Positions 1 to 6,459 of a stretch of DNA of 7,291 nucleotides are shown here, in pieces. The DNA lies in contig JBAUTF010000395.1 in NCBI GenBank assembly GCA_049582065.1, positions 1-7,291 on the forward strand. The letters run 5' to 3'. A program made the position numbers and the translations under genes. The notes beneath the pieces are model-generated. The model made no database searches and had not been told where the DNA came from. It was given only the letters and a program-made list of their open reading frames with translations. The stretch comes from DATKSS01 sp049582065. GTDB lineage: Bacteria; Chloroflexota; Dormibacteria; Dormibacterales; Dormibacteraceae. Numbering within the stretch: position 1 is the first letter of the stretch; each line of letters opens with the position of its first letter.

Positions 1-1
1 C

Positions 2-416
2 GTCATCCGCGTGATCGCGGACCTGGTGAGCGTGCTGGAGCCACAGCTGCTCGGGGTCTGGCGATCGACCGGCATGACCTTCAGCCAGCGCCGGGTCCTG
101 CGGCGGCTACGCGACGGTCCGCGGTTCGCGGGAGAGGTGGCGGCGAGCCTCGGCATATCAGCGCCAACCCTGACCCGCCAGCTGGCGAAGCTCGAGGAGC
201 ACGGTTGCATCACCCGCTCCGTGGACACGGCCGACCGCCGCAAGGTGCTGGTGGACCTGACGGACGAAGGCAGGCGGGTCCTGGCCGGCCACCGCGTGTT
301 CGCAGGGAGCCCCATCGCCCAGGCGGCGCGCGACTTGACCGCCTCTCAGCGACAGGCGCTCATCGAGAACCTGGGCCTTCTCGTGAATCTCGCCAGGGAC
401 CTGGAGCCTGTCGAAA

Positions 417-427
<11 letters not shown>
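2..427 (+). CDS. MarR-family transcriptional regulator (5' end probably outside window)
   Basis: Winged helix-turn-helix repressor of the MarR family, expected to bind DNA as a dimer and release it on binding a small ligand. Counting from the GTG at 11, the HTH spans about residues 24-65. The recognition helix is near 51-65 (APTLTRQLAKLEEHG), and the wing carries the family-typical DxxDRR motif (residues 72-77) followed by LTDEG. The reading frame stays open to the window edge (V-I-R before the GTG) and this fits the usual N-terminal dimerisation helix, so the true start is probably upstream and the gene partial. It ends inside the start of the ABC ATPase gene, so the two are probably co-translated. 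A MarR gene directly before a DrrAB-like pump usually controls that pump in response to its substrate; that role is inferred. The family call is firm, the ligand unknown. Confidence 0.9.
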
Positions 428-1235
<808 letters not shown>

Positions 1236-2039
1236 GCCGGCCCGCGCCCCCGCATGGTGGCAGGTGCTGTTCAGCCGGATCGTCACCTTCTGCTGGGTCG
1301 AGGTGGCGAAGATCAGCCACGACCGGACCGAGATCTACACGCGCGCGATTCAGCCCGCGTTGTGGCTCGTGATCTTCGGCGAGACCTTCTCCAGCATCCG
1401 CGCGATCCCGAGCGGCGGCAAGCCGTACCTCGACTTCATGGCGCCGGGCGTGATCGCCCAGTCGGCCCTGTTCGTCGCGATCTTCTACGGCATCCAGATC
1501 ATCTGGGAGCGCGACGCCGGAATCCTGACCAAGCTGCTCGCGACGCCGACCCCGGCCGCTTCGCTCATCGCCGGCAAGGCATTCGGCGCCAGCGTGCGCA
1601 GCCTGATCCAGGCGGCGGTGGTGGTCGTCCTGGCGGCTTTGCTGGGCGTGCGCTTTCCTTGGAACCCGCTCGTGTACCTCGCCGTCGCCGTGGTCGTCAT
1701 CCTGGGCGCTGCTTTCTTCTCCATGCTCTCGCTGACCATCGCCGGCATCGTCCTGAACCGCGACCGCCTGATGGGCATCGGACAGGCGATCACGATGCCC
1801 CTGTTCTTCGGCTCCAACGCGCTCTACCCGATCAGCGTCATGCCGGGTTGGCTGCAGGCCCTGAGCACCGTCAACCCGCTGCGCTACGAGATCGATGCGC
1901 TGCGCGGCCTGCTCATCGGAACGCCCAGCAACCTGGGGCTCGATTTCGCAGTGCTCCTGGTGGCATGTGCCGCCGGCATCACGACGTCCTCTCGCCTTTT
2001 GCGCCGTCTCACGCAGTGACCGGGCACCGGCTCAACTTG

Positions 2040-2047
2040 TAAGGTGG
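2040..2047 (+). promoter_or_regulatory. TAAGGT box / Shine-Dalgarno-like AAGGTGG before the PPOX gene
   Basis: This short stretch can be read two ways. AAGGTGG (2041-2047) is one mismatch from a full Shine-Dalgarno but only 4 nt from the GTG at 2052. TAAGGT (2040-2045) fits the TAnnnT form of a -10 box, 6 nt from that GTG, with GTGACC (2016-2021) as a weak -35 at 18-bp spacing. In the second reading transcription would begin at or next to the start codon. The sequence alone does not settle it. Confidence 0.35.
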
Positions 2048-2051
2048 ACGC

Positions 2052-2474
2052 GTGTCGCTCGATCTCCCGGCTGAGGTCGCGGAGTTCCTCCGGCAGCCGA
2101 ACACCGCCGTCATAGCAGCCGTCCGGCCGGACGGGTTTCCCATGACCGTGGCGACCTGGTACGACTGGGAGGACGGCCGCGTGCTCGTCAACATGCACGC
2201 GAACCGGAGCCGTCTGGCGTGGATGCGACTCAACCCGAAGGTCTCGTTGACCTTCTTCAACCAGGACTGGTATCGCCACGTGAGCCTCTACGGGCTGGTC
2301 GAGTCGATCGCCGACGACGTCGACCTCGCGGACATCGACCGCCTGGCCCGCCGTTACACGGGACAGCCCTTCGGCTCGCGGACCCAGAAACGGGTGAGCG
2401 CATGGATCGCCCCTGTCGGATGGCACGGGTGGGACCCGGCAGGTCCGCTGGCGAGCCGGCCTACCAGCCGGTAG
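2052..2474 (+). CDS. PPOX-class split β-barrel protein, probably F420- or FMN-dependent
   Basis: Small (140 aa) soluble protein of the pyridoxamine 5'-phosphate oxidase-like split β-barrel fold, most like the FDOR-B/Rv1155 group that binds deazaflavin F420 or FMN as a dimer. Visible family features are the N-terminal helix ending in LRQPNTAVIAAVRPDG (residues 13-28), the strand TVATWYDWEDGRVLVN (32-47), the cofactor-contact region ANRSRLAWMRLNPKVSLTFF (50-69), and a C-terminal strand rich in Trp (SAWIAPVGWHGWD, 116-128). The GTG at 2052 fits the family N-terminus. It starts 32 nt after the permease stop and ends 26 nt before the next gene, so it could be part of either unit. The substrate is unknown; F420 use is inferred from family resemblance. 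The fold call is firm. Confidence 0.85.
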   Translation: MSLDLPAEVAEFLRQPNTAVIAAVRPDGFPMTVATWYDWEDGRVLVNMHANRSRLAWMRLNPKVSLTFFNQDWYRHVSLYGLVESIADDVDLADIDRLARRYTGQPFGSRTQKRVSAWIAPVGWHGWDPAGPLASRPTSR

Positions 2475-2487
2475 GCAGTTCGCGCCT

Positions 2488-2491
2488 GGAG
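2488..2491 (+). promoter_or_regulatory. Shine-Dalgarno GGAG for the eIF-2B-like gene
   Basis: GGAG lies 9 nt before the GTG at 2501. It supports starting the protein there rather than at upstream codons that read across the PPOX gene in another frame. Confidence 0.55.
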
Positions 2492-2500
2492 CTCGTTCTG

Positions 2501-3157
2501 GTGGCAACTTCCGCGCCAGCCATCCACGCGATCGCCGCCGACCGGGTCCACGGGGCGGGCTATCTCGCCCGCAAAGCCCTCGGCCTGCTGGCGCTGGCCC
2601 GCCCGGAAGAACGAGCCGGCCTGGGCCGGAGGTTGGCGAGCTTGCGCCCCGAGATGCCCGCGATCGCCGCGGCGGTCGCCGAGGCGTTGGAATCAGGCGA
2701 CGTGCGCGCGGTGATCCGGCGCGCGGACGCGGAAAGGCGGCGCGTGGCGCGGTCCGCCATCCGGGCGCTGGCCCGGCGCCGTGTCGCGACCATCTCCAAC
2801 AGCTCCCTCGTGGCGCGGGCCCTGGTCTACGCGAGCCCCGCCTCGGTGCAGGTGGTCGTCGATGGGCCTGCCGACGAGGGCCACTTCCTCGTCTTCGACC
2901 TGCTCGCCGCCGGTCTGCGGGCCGCCCCCGCGGCCCTCGCCGAGCTGGACGCCGAGATCGCGGTCGTGGGGTGCGACGCCGTGTTCGATGACGGCACCTT
3001 TGTGAACCGGCGCGGGACACGTGCCCTCGTGGACCGGCTGCCAACCCTGGTCCTGGTCGACCGGTGGAAGCGGGTCGGCGGTCCACCGCCCGAGAGCTGG
3101 CCTCGCCCCGACCTGCTGGAGCTGGTCCCCGGGGACCAGGTACGCGCACCGGCGTGA
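2501..3157 (+). CDS. Short eIF-2B / ribose-1,5-bisphosphate isomerase-like protein
   Basis: Soluble 218-aa protein of the eIF-2B α/β/δ – MtnA – R15P isomerase superfamily. An N-terminal helical, Arg- and Ala-rich half (about 1-90) is followed by a Rossmann-like half. Family motifs visible are ATISNSSLVARAL (96-108), which lines up with the THCNSS segment of the isomerases, and GCDAVFDDGTFVNRRGT (157-173), equivalent to the GADAV..G...NK.GT phosphate/Asp motif. TLVLVDRWK (182-190) matches the late conserved strand. Asp159 of the catalytic pair is kept, but the position of the isomerase cysteine is Ser99. A sugar-phosphate isomerase activity by the known mechanism is therefore doubtful, and a regulatory or ligand-binding role is possible. 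At 218 aa it is shorter than most members (about 250-350). The start is a GTG with GGAG 9 nt before it; the open frame upstream of it is only a shadow of the PPOX gene. Confidence 0.75.
   Translation: MATSAPAIHAIAADRVHGAGYLARKALGLLALARPEERAGLGRRLASLRPEMPAIAAAVAEALESGDVRAVIRRADAERRRVARSAIRALARRRVATISNSSLVARALVYASPASVQVVVDGPADEGHFLVFDLLAAGLRAAPAALAELDAEIAVVGCDAVFDDGTFVNRRGTRALVDRLPTLVLVDRWKRVGGPPPESWPRPDLLELVPGDQVRAPA
3122..3139 (+). repeat. Perfect 18-nt palindrome near the end of the eIF-2B-like gene
   Basis: CTGGTCCCCGGGGACCAG is its own reverse complement. As RNA it can fold into a 7-bp stem with a CCGG loop. It lies in the codons for residues near 208-213, 15 nt before the stop codon begins, with no T-run after it. 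It could act as a weak terminator, an RNA processing or pausing site, or a protein-binding site, or simply be a codon-level coincidence. Confidence 0.45.
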
Positions 3158-3170
3158 AGCTCTATCGGGC

Positions 3171-3199
3171 GTGCCAACAGGCCCGGCCGGGGCGACAAT
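3171..3199 (+). promoter_or_regulatory. Candidate promoter of the heme-copper cluster, with internal palindrome
   Basis: In the 78-nt gap before the CuA gene, GTGCCA (3171-3176, 4 of 6 to TTGACA) and GACAAT (3194-3199, 4 of 6 to TATAAT) are separated by 17 bp. Between them sits the perfect 10-nt palindrome CCCGGCCGGG (3182-3191), which could be an operator. No FNR/NnrR-type TTGAT-N4-ATCAA site was seen here. The box matches are modest, so this is tentative. Confidence 0.35.
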
Positions 3200-3221
3200 A
3201 GCCGCGAAACTCTCGCCCCCT

Positions 3222-3227
3222 GGAGGT
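3222..3227 (+). promoter_or_regulatory. Shine-Dalgarno GGAGGT for the CuA subunit
   Basis: GGAGGT lies 8 nt before the GTG at 3236, an ideal placement that fixes the start of the CuA subunit gene. Confidence 0.8.
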
Positions 3228-3235
3228 CGTAATAG

Positions 3236-3781
3236 GTGATCACGTACCTGGCGCTGGGAATTTTCCTGGTCGGTGGAGCGGCTCTCGCTTTTGTCTTCTT
3301 CGTCGCGTCACAGGTCGCCCGCCGCGGCCCGACGCCTTATCCCGAGGTCGCGGGCCGTGCCTACAGGCTTCGGTTGTTCTGGTTCTTCACCCTCGGGGGC
3401 ATCCTGGCAGCCGCTTTCCTGACCGCTCTGCCCTACGTCCCCTACGCGAACTATCGACTGGCGTCCGGGCCCGCCGCCATGCACGTCACGGTCACCGCCA
3501 GCCAGTACAGCTGGGGCATTGACGGCGGCGTCACGAACGGGGAGAAGATCGACTTCGCGGTGACCAGCGCAGATGTCAACCACGGCTTCGGGGTCTATGA
3601 CCCGTCCGGCCACCTCGTCGGCCAGGTGCAGGCGATGCCTGGCTACACCAACCACCTCATTTTGCAATTCGCCGGGCCAGGGGATTACACCGTGCGCTGC
3701 CTCGAGTACTGCGGGCCCGGGCACAGCTCGATGTACATGACCATGCACGTGGCGCCATGTCAGAACGGCTGCTGCTGCTGA
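3236..3781 (+). CDS. Heme-copper oxidase/reductase subunit II with CuA site
   Basis: Electron-entry subunit that takes electrons from a soluble donor such as cytochrome c or a cupredoxin and passes them to subunit I. Two membrane helices (about residues 3-26 and 45-66) anchor a cupredoxin domain outside the membrane. The binuclear CuA ligands are all present: His116, then C-x-E-x-C-x3-H-x2-M as Cys155, Glu157, Cys159, His163 and Met166. QYSW (90-93) matches the conserved aromatic near the electron-entry face. No CxxCH heme c motif is present. At 181 aa it is compact, lacking the long extensions of A-type COX2. The start is a GTG with a strong Shine-Dalgarno. The last 25 nt overlap subunit I, giving an unusual CQNGCCC tail that is probably a by-product of the overlap. 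The CuA domain rules out cNOR and cbb3-type partners; B-type oxidases or CuA-containing NO reductases remain. Confidence 0.93.
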   Translation: MITYLALGIFLVGGAALAFVFFVASQVARRGPTPYPEVAGRAYRLRLFWFFTLGGILAAAFLTALPYVPYANYRLASGPAAMHVTVTASQYSWGIDGGVTNGEKIDFAVTSADVNHGFGVYDPSGHLVGQVQAMPGYTNHLILQFAGPGDYTVRCLEYCGPGHSSMYMTMHVAPCQNGCCC

Positions 3782-5271
3782 GGTCGCTGCGCGCGCAGCG
3801 GATCACCAGGTCGTGGTTGGTGACGAGCGGCCTGCTCCTCCTGGGCCTGGCGCTCGCGGGCGGAGTCATGCGGGTCGCCCAGGCGAGCGGGGGCAACCTC
3901 CTCACCGCCGACGTCTTCTACGAGGTCATGAGCGTGCACGGAAGCGGCATGGTCGCGGTGGGCCTGATGGCGGGCGCCGCGGTGCTCTGGTACCTGATGA
4001 GCGACGAGATCGAGGTCAGCGTCGGCGTCCATCGCCTTGTCTACCTGCTGACGCTCACCGGCATGCTCTCGATCGTGGTGGCGGTCATGGTCTTCGGCTA
4101 TTCGTCCGCGTGGACATTCCTCTACCCGCTGCCCGAGCACCCAGGCTCGGGCGTGGCGACCGCGAGCATCGGGGCGGCGGGCTACATGACCGGCCTGGCG
4201 CTGGTGGTGGTCGGCTTCCTGCTGTGGTGCGCCGACTTCTTGCGCGCGGGTCTCAAACGATGCGGCAGCCTGCCGCGCCTTCTCGGCCTATATGTGTTCA
4301 GCGGCGCGGGAGGCCATGGGCCAACTGAGGAACACGATCCCACCACCACGAACCCGAGTCTCATCGCCGGCACCGTGGTGTCGATCCTCGGCCTCAGCGC
4401 CTGCGTCATCGGCGCGTTGATCGTGGTGCTGATGCTGATCAGCCTCGTCTATCCCAGCCTGACCCTCAGCGCGCTGGTGGCCAAGAACATGATCTATTAC
4501 ACCGGCCACACGCTCGCCAATCTGCAGATCTACGTCGCCGCGGGCATCGCCTACAGCGTCCTGCCCGTCTACACGAAGCGGCCCTGGCGGTTGAGCCGAG
4601 CCCTGGTCGCCGGCTGGCTCGCCACCCTGGCGATCGTGATGCTGGCCTTCTTCCACCACCTGTACCAGGACTTCGCGCAGCCTGAAGCGGTCCAGTGGGT
4701 GGGCAATGTCGCTTCCTACGCCGCCGCCATCCCTCCCATGACCGTCACCATTTACGGCGGGCTCGTGCAGGTGTGGCGTTCGGGCATCCGTTGGAGCGCG
4801 GCTCCACTTTTCACCTTCATGGCCATGGCGGGGTGGGCGATCGGGGGCTTCGGAGCGGTGATCGACTCGACCATCTCGCTGAACCAGTTCTTGCACAACA
4901 CGCTCTGGGTGCCCGCACACTTCCACACCTACATGGCAATGGGCGTGATGTTCTTTTTGATCGGAGCCGTCTATCACCTCATACCCGCACTGACCGGCCG
5001 GCGGATGAGAGAGACGATCGGGCGCCGTGCTGCGCTGTTGATGACCGCCGGCGGCTACGGGCTCGTGCTGTGCTGGTACATCTCCGGCAGCATGAGCGCG
5101 CCGCGGCGATACCTCTATCCCCTTTCCGGCACCGAAGTATTGGCCTTGATCGGGGCCGCGTGCGCCGTGGTCGCGCTGGTGGGAGTCGTGATGGTTTGCT
5201 GGGAGCTCATCAACGTGTTCCTGGCCTCGCCGCGGATCTATCTGCCTGAGCTTGCACCCAGCGAGGCTTAG
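3757..5271 (+). CDS. Heme-copper subunit I lacking the active-site tyrosine; putative CuA-type NO reductase catalytic subunit
   Basis: Membrane catalytic subunit of the heme-copper superfamily, 504 aa with about 12-13 hydrophobic segments. Ligands visible: His61 (low-spin heme, helix II, SVHGSG), His251 (CuB, helix VI, YYTGHT), His300-His301 (CuB, helix VII, FFHHLY), His388 (high-spin heme) and His390 (low-spin heme) in NTLWVPAHFHTYM, a wording typical of B-type (ba3-like) enzymes. In A- and B-type oxygen reductases a tyrosine four residues after the helix VI histidine is cross-linked to it. Here that residue is Asn255, and the next Tyr is at 259. Loss of this Tyr is a hallmark of NO reductases in the superfamily; cNOR/qNOR carry Glu there, so this is neither. 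It best fits B-family-derived NOR proposals (sNOR, nNOR and similar). It overlaps the CuA gene by 25 nt and has no clear ribosome binding site, so translation is probably coupled. Superfamily is certain; NO as substrate is inferred. Confidence 0.9.
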   Translation: MSERLLLLRSLRAQRITRSWLVTSGLLLLGLALAGGVMRVAQASGGNLLTADVFYEVMSVHGSGMVAVGLMAGAAVLWYLMSDEIEVSVGVHRLVYLLTLTGMLSIVVAVMVFGYSSAWTFLYPLPEHPGSGVATASIGAAGYMTGLALVVVGFLLWCADFLRAGLKRCGSLPRLLGLYVFSGAGGHGPTEEHDPTTTNPSLIAGTVVSILGLSACVIGALIVVLMLISLVYPSLTLSALVAKNMIYYTGHTLANLQIYVAAGIAYSVLPVYTKRPWRLSRALVAGWLATLAIVMLAFFHHLYQDFAQPEAVQWVGNVASYAAAIPPMTVTIYGGLVQVWRSGIRWSAAPLFTFMAMAGWAIGGFGAVIDSTISLNQFLHNTLWVPAHFHTYMAMGVMFFLIGAVYHLIPALTGRRMRETIGRRAALLMTAGGYGLVLCWYISGSMSAPRRYLYPLSGTEVLALIGAACAVVALVGVVMVCWELINVFLASPRIYLPELAPSEA

Positions 5272-5887
5272 CCTCGCCGCGGCGGCCGCGCGCGGTTGGC
5301 TCGCAGGCCCACTTCTCCTCGCCGTTCTGCTTTCGCCGCCGGTCGAGACTCTGACGGAGCAAAGCCTTGTCGTCCACCACTTCGCGCACTGGCTGATGGT
5401 GGTGGCCGGGGCTCTTGCCGGCTACCAGCTGCGCAACCTGGTAAGGCTTCCCGCTGCCGCAGCGGTGGCGTGGGCCGGATTGGGTGCCGCGCTGCTCTGG
5501 CATCTGCCGCCCCTGTTGAGCTGGGCGGAAGGGAGCCGAGTCACCCACATATTCGCGCACGCCACGCTGGTCGCCGGCGGAGGCGCCCTCGGCTGGGCGG
5601 TGCCCAAGCTCGGCGGCCCCGCCAGGGCCTACCTGTTCATCGCCGCCAACGTCATCATGTGGCCGCTGGTGCTGGCCGAGATCGCCGGCGCTTTCACCTA
5701 TTCGCTATACCCGGGCCAGGAGTCGCAAGCCGGGGTCGCCGAGCTGGTAGCGATGACGCTGTCCTGGTTGGTGCTCGGGCTCTGGACGAAGATCAGCGCT
5801 CTGTTCTCGTGGCCGCTTGCTTCCATCACGGTGCAGGCGGTGCTCGCGGCCCTGGCCCTCGCCGGTTGGGTCCTGGCCAGGTCGTAG
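5252..5887 (+). CDS. Multi-pass membrane protein with two HxxxH motifs (DUF1404-like), putative accessory subunit
   Basis: Hydrophobic 211-aa protein with about six membrane segments, located directly after and overlapping subunit I by 20 nt. Two similar helices each carry an HxxxH pair: HHFAHWLM (His42 and His46, plus His43) and HIFAHATL (His99 and His103), both followed by Gly/Ala-rich stretches. They look like an internal duplication and could bind heme or copper; His84 lies between them. It loosely resembles archaeal DUF1404 and the CtaG-type copper chaperone families, though I cannot assign it firmly. Its position in the gene cluster suggests a third subunit or an assembly factor of the heme-copper enzyme. 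The best start is TTG at 5252; no ATG or GTG lies in frame before the first membrane helix, and the ribosome binding site is weak, so coupling to subunit I is likely. The coding call is firm, the function inferred. Confidence 0.8.
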   Translation: MHPARLSLAAAAARGWLAGPLLLAVLLSPPVETLTEQSLVVHHFAHWLMVVAGALAGYQLRNLVRLPAAAAVAWAGLGAALLWHLPPLLSWAEGSRVTHIFAHATLVAGGGALGWAVPKLGGPARAYLFIAANVIMWPLVLAEIAGAFTYSLYPGQESQAGVAELVAMTLSWLVLGLWTKISALFSWPLASITVQAVLAALALAGWVLARS

Positions 5888-5890
5888 ACT
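5885..5890 (+). promoter_or_regulatory. TAGACT box 7 nt before the hemerythrin GTG
   Basis: TAGACT fits the TAnnnT form of a -10 box and uses the TAG stop of the preceding gene. It ends 7 nt before the GTG at 5898, and no Shine-Dalgarno is present, so a leaderless transcript is possible. The same hexamer precedes the TetR gene. No good -35 was found. Confidence 0.4.
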
Positions 5891-5897
5891 CCGCACG

Positions 5898-6404
5898 GTG
5901 GAACCCATCCTCGAAGAGCTCTTCCGCCAGCATCGCGACGCCGAGGCGATGCTGGTCAAGCTGGCGGCCGGGATGGACAGGGTGAGGCGCGAGGGAGTCG
6001 GAGGGACAGGTGTGGTCGGCGAGCTTTCCGAGATCCGGCGAGACATCCAGGGCGAGGTGCTCAGCCACTTCCGCGAAGAGGAGCTGGCTTTGTTCCCAGT
6101 GCTCGGCCGTCATATCGACAGCTCGGCAGGACCGATCGCGATGCTGATGGAGGAACACGCGCTGTTCCGCCAGCTCGAGCTCCAGTTCGAAGAGGCTCTG
6201 GCCTCGCTCGAGTCCGGACATCGGGACGCGTGGGCGGTAAAGCTCTGCGACGCCGGCGATGCAATCGCGCAGCTGCTCCCGCCGCACATAGAGAAGGAAG
6301 AAAGCGTGCTGTTCCCCATGGCCGAGTCGACCCTGGAGGAAAGCGAATGGGCCGAGGTCCGCCGCCTCTGGAGCGAGGCCGTGGAGGCGGCACAGCAGGC
6401 TTAG
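5898..6404 (+). CDS. Hemerythrin HHE cation-binding domain protein
   Basis: Soluble 168-aa four-helix bundle expected to hold a di-iron centre. Candidate ligands are in the family order: His12 (QHRDAE), His57 and Glu61 (HFREE), His87 (EEHALFR), and His130 with Glu134 (HIEKE). This is the HHE pattern seen in NO- and O2-responsive proteins such as Ric/YtfE, NorA and DnrN, but the N-terminal ScdA domain of Ric is absent. GTG 5898 is chosen because the open frame further upstream only overlaps the membrane protein gene, and because the domain begins at the first helix (EPILEELFRQHRD). It starts 10 nt after the membrane protein stop. A hemerythrin-like protein next to an NO reductase recalls Ralstonia norA-norB, which supports an NO-related role for the cluster. 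NO or O2 binding is inferred. Confidence 0.88.
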   Translation: MEPILEELFRQHRDAEAMLVKLAAGMDRVRREGVGGTGVVGELSEIRRDIQGEVLSHFREEELALFPVLGRHIDSSAGPIAMLMEEHALFRQLELQFEEALASLESGHRDAWAVKLCDAGDAIAQLLPPHIEKEESVLFPMAESTLEESEWAEVRRLWSEAVEAAQQA

Positions 6405-6430
6405 GCCCGACTCGCGGCCACCCGGCCGCG

Positions 6431-6452
6431 GCTGACTGACCGGTTAGACTGC
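6431..6452 (+). promoter_or_regulatory. Candidate TetR operator with overlapping TAGACT -10 box
   Basis: An imperfect inverted repeat centred between 6441 and 6442 (core ACCGGT, 8 of 11 base pairs symmetric) lies 7-29 nt before the TetR ATG, where TetR proteins commonly bind for self-repression. The ACTGACCGGTTAG wording resembles known TetR half-sites. TAGACT (6445-6450) overlaps the repeat and ends 9 nt before the ATG. With no Shine-Dalgarno present, the transcript may be leaderless, and a repressor bound here would block the polymerase. Confidence 0.5.
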
Positions 6453-6459
6453 ACCGCCG

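Noticed and set aside
2219..2500. N-terminal extension of the eIF-2B-like frame back to 2219
   Set aside because: Overlaps the PPOX gene in another frame and reads as Arg/Gly/Pro-rich shadow; GTG 2501 with GGAG is the better start.
1884..3149. Long minus-strand open frame (421 codons)
   Set aside because: Low-complexity Arg/Pro/Gly-rich translation antisense to three convincing genes; typical shadow frame in high-GC DNA.
4288..4977. Minus-strand open frame of 229 codons within subunit I
   Set aside because: His/Asp/Gln-rich shadow of the membrane-helix codons of a firm gene.
3236..5271. Standard aa3 or ba3 cytochrome c oxidase
   Set aside because: Subunit I lacks the helix VI tyrosine essential for O2 reduction in those enzymes, although an oxidase with an alternative tyrosine cannot be excluded from sequence alone.
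5817..5897. Upstream ATG extension of the hemerythrin frame
   Set aside because: Lies inside the membrane protein gene and adds nothing resembling the domain; the four-helix bundle begins at 5898.
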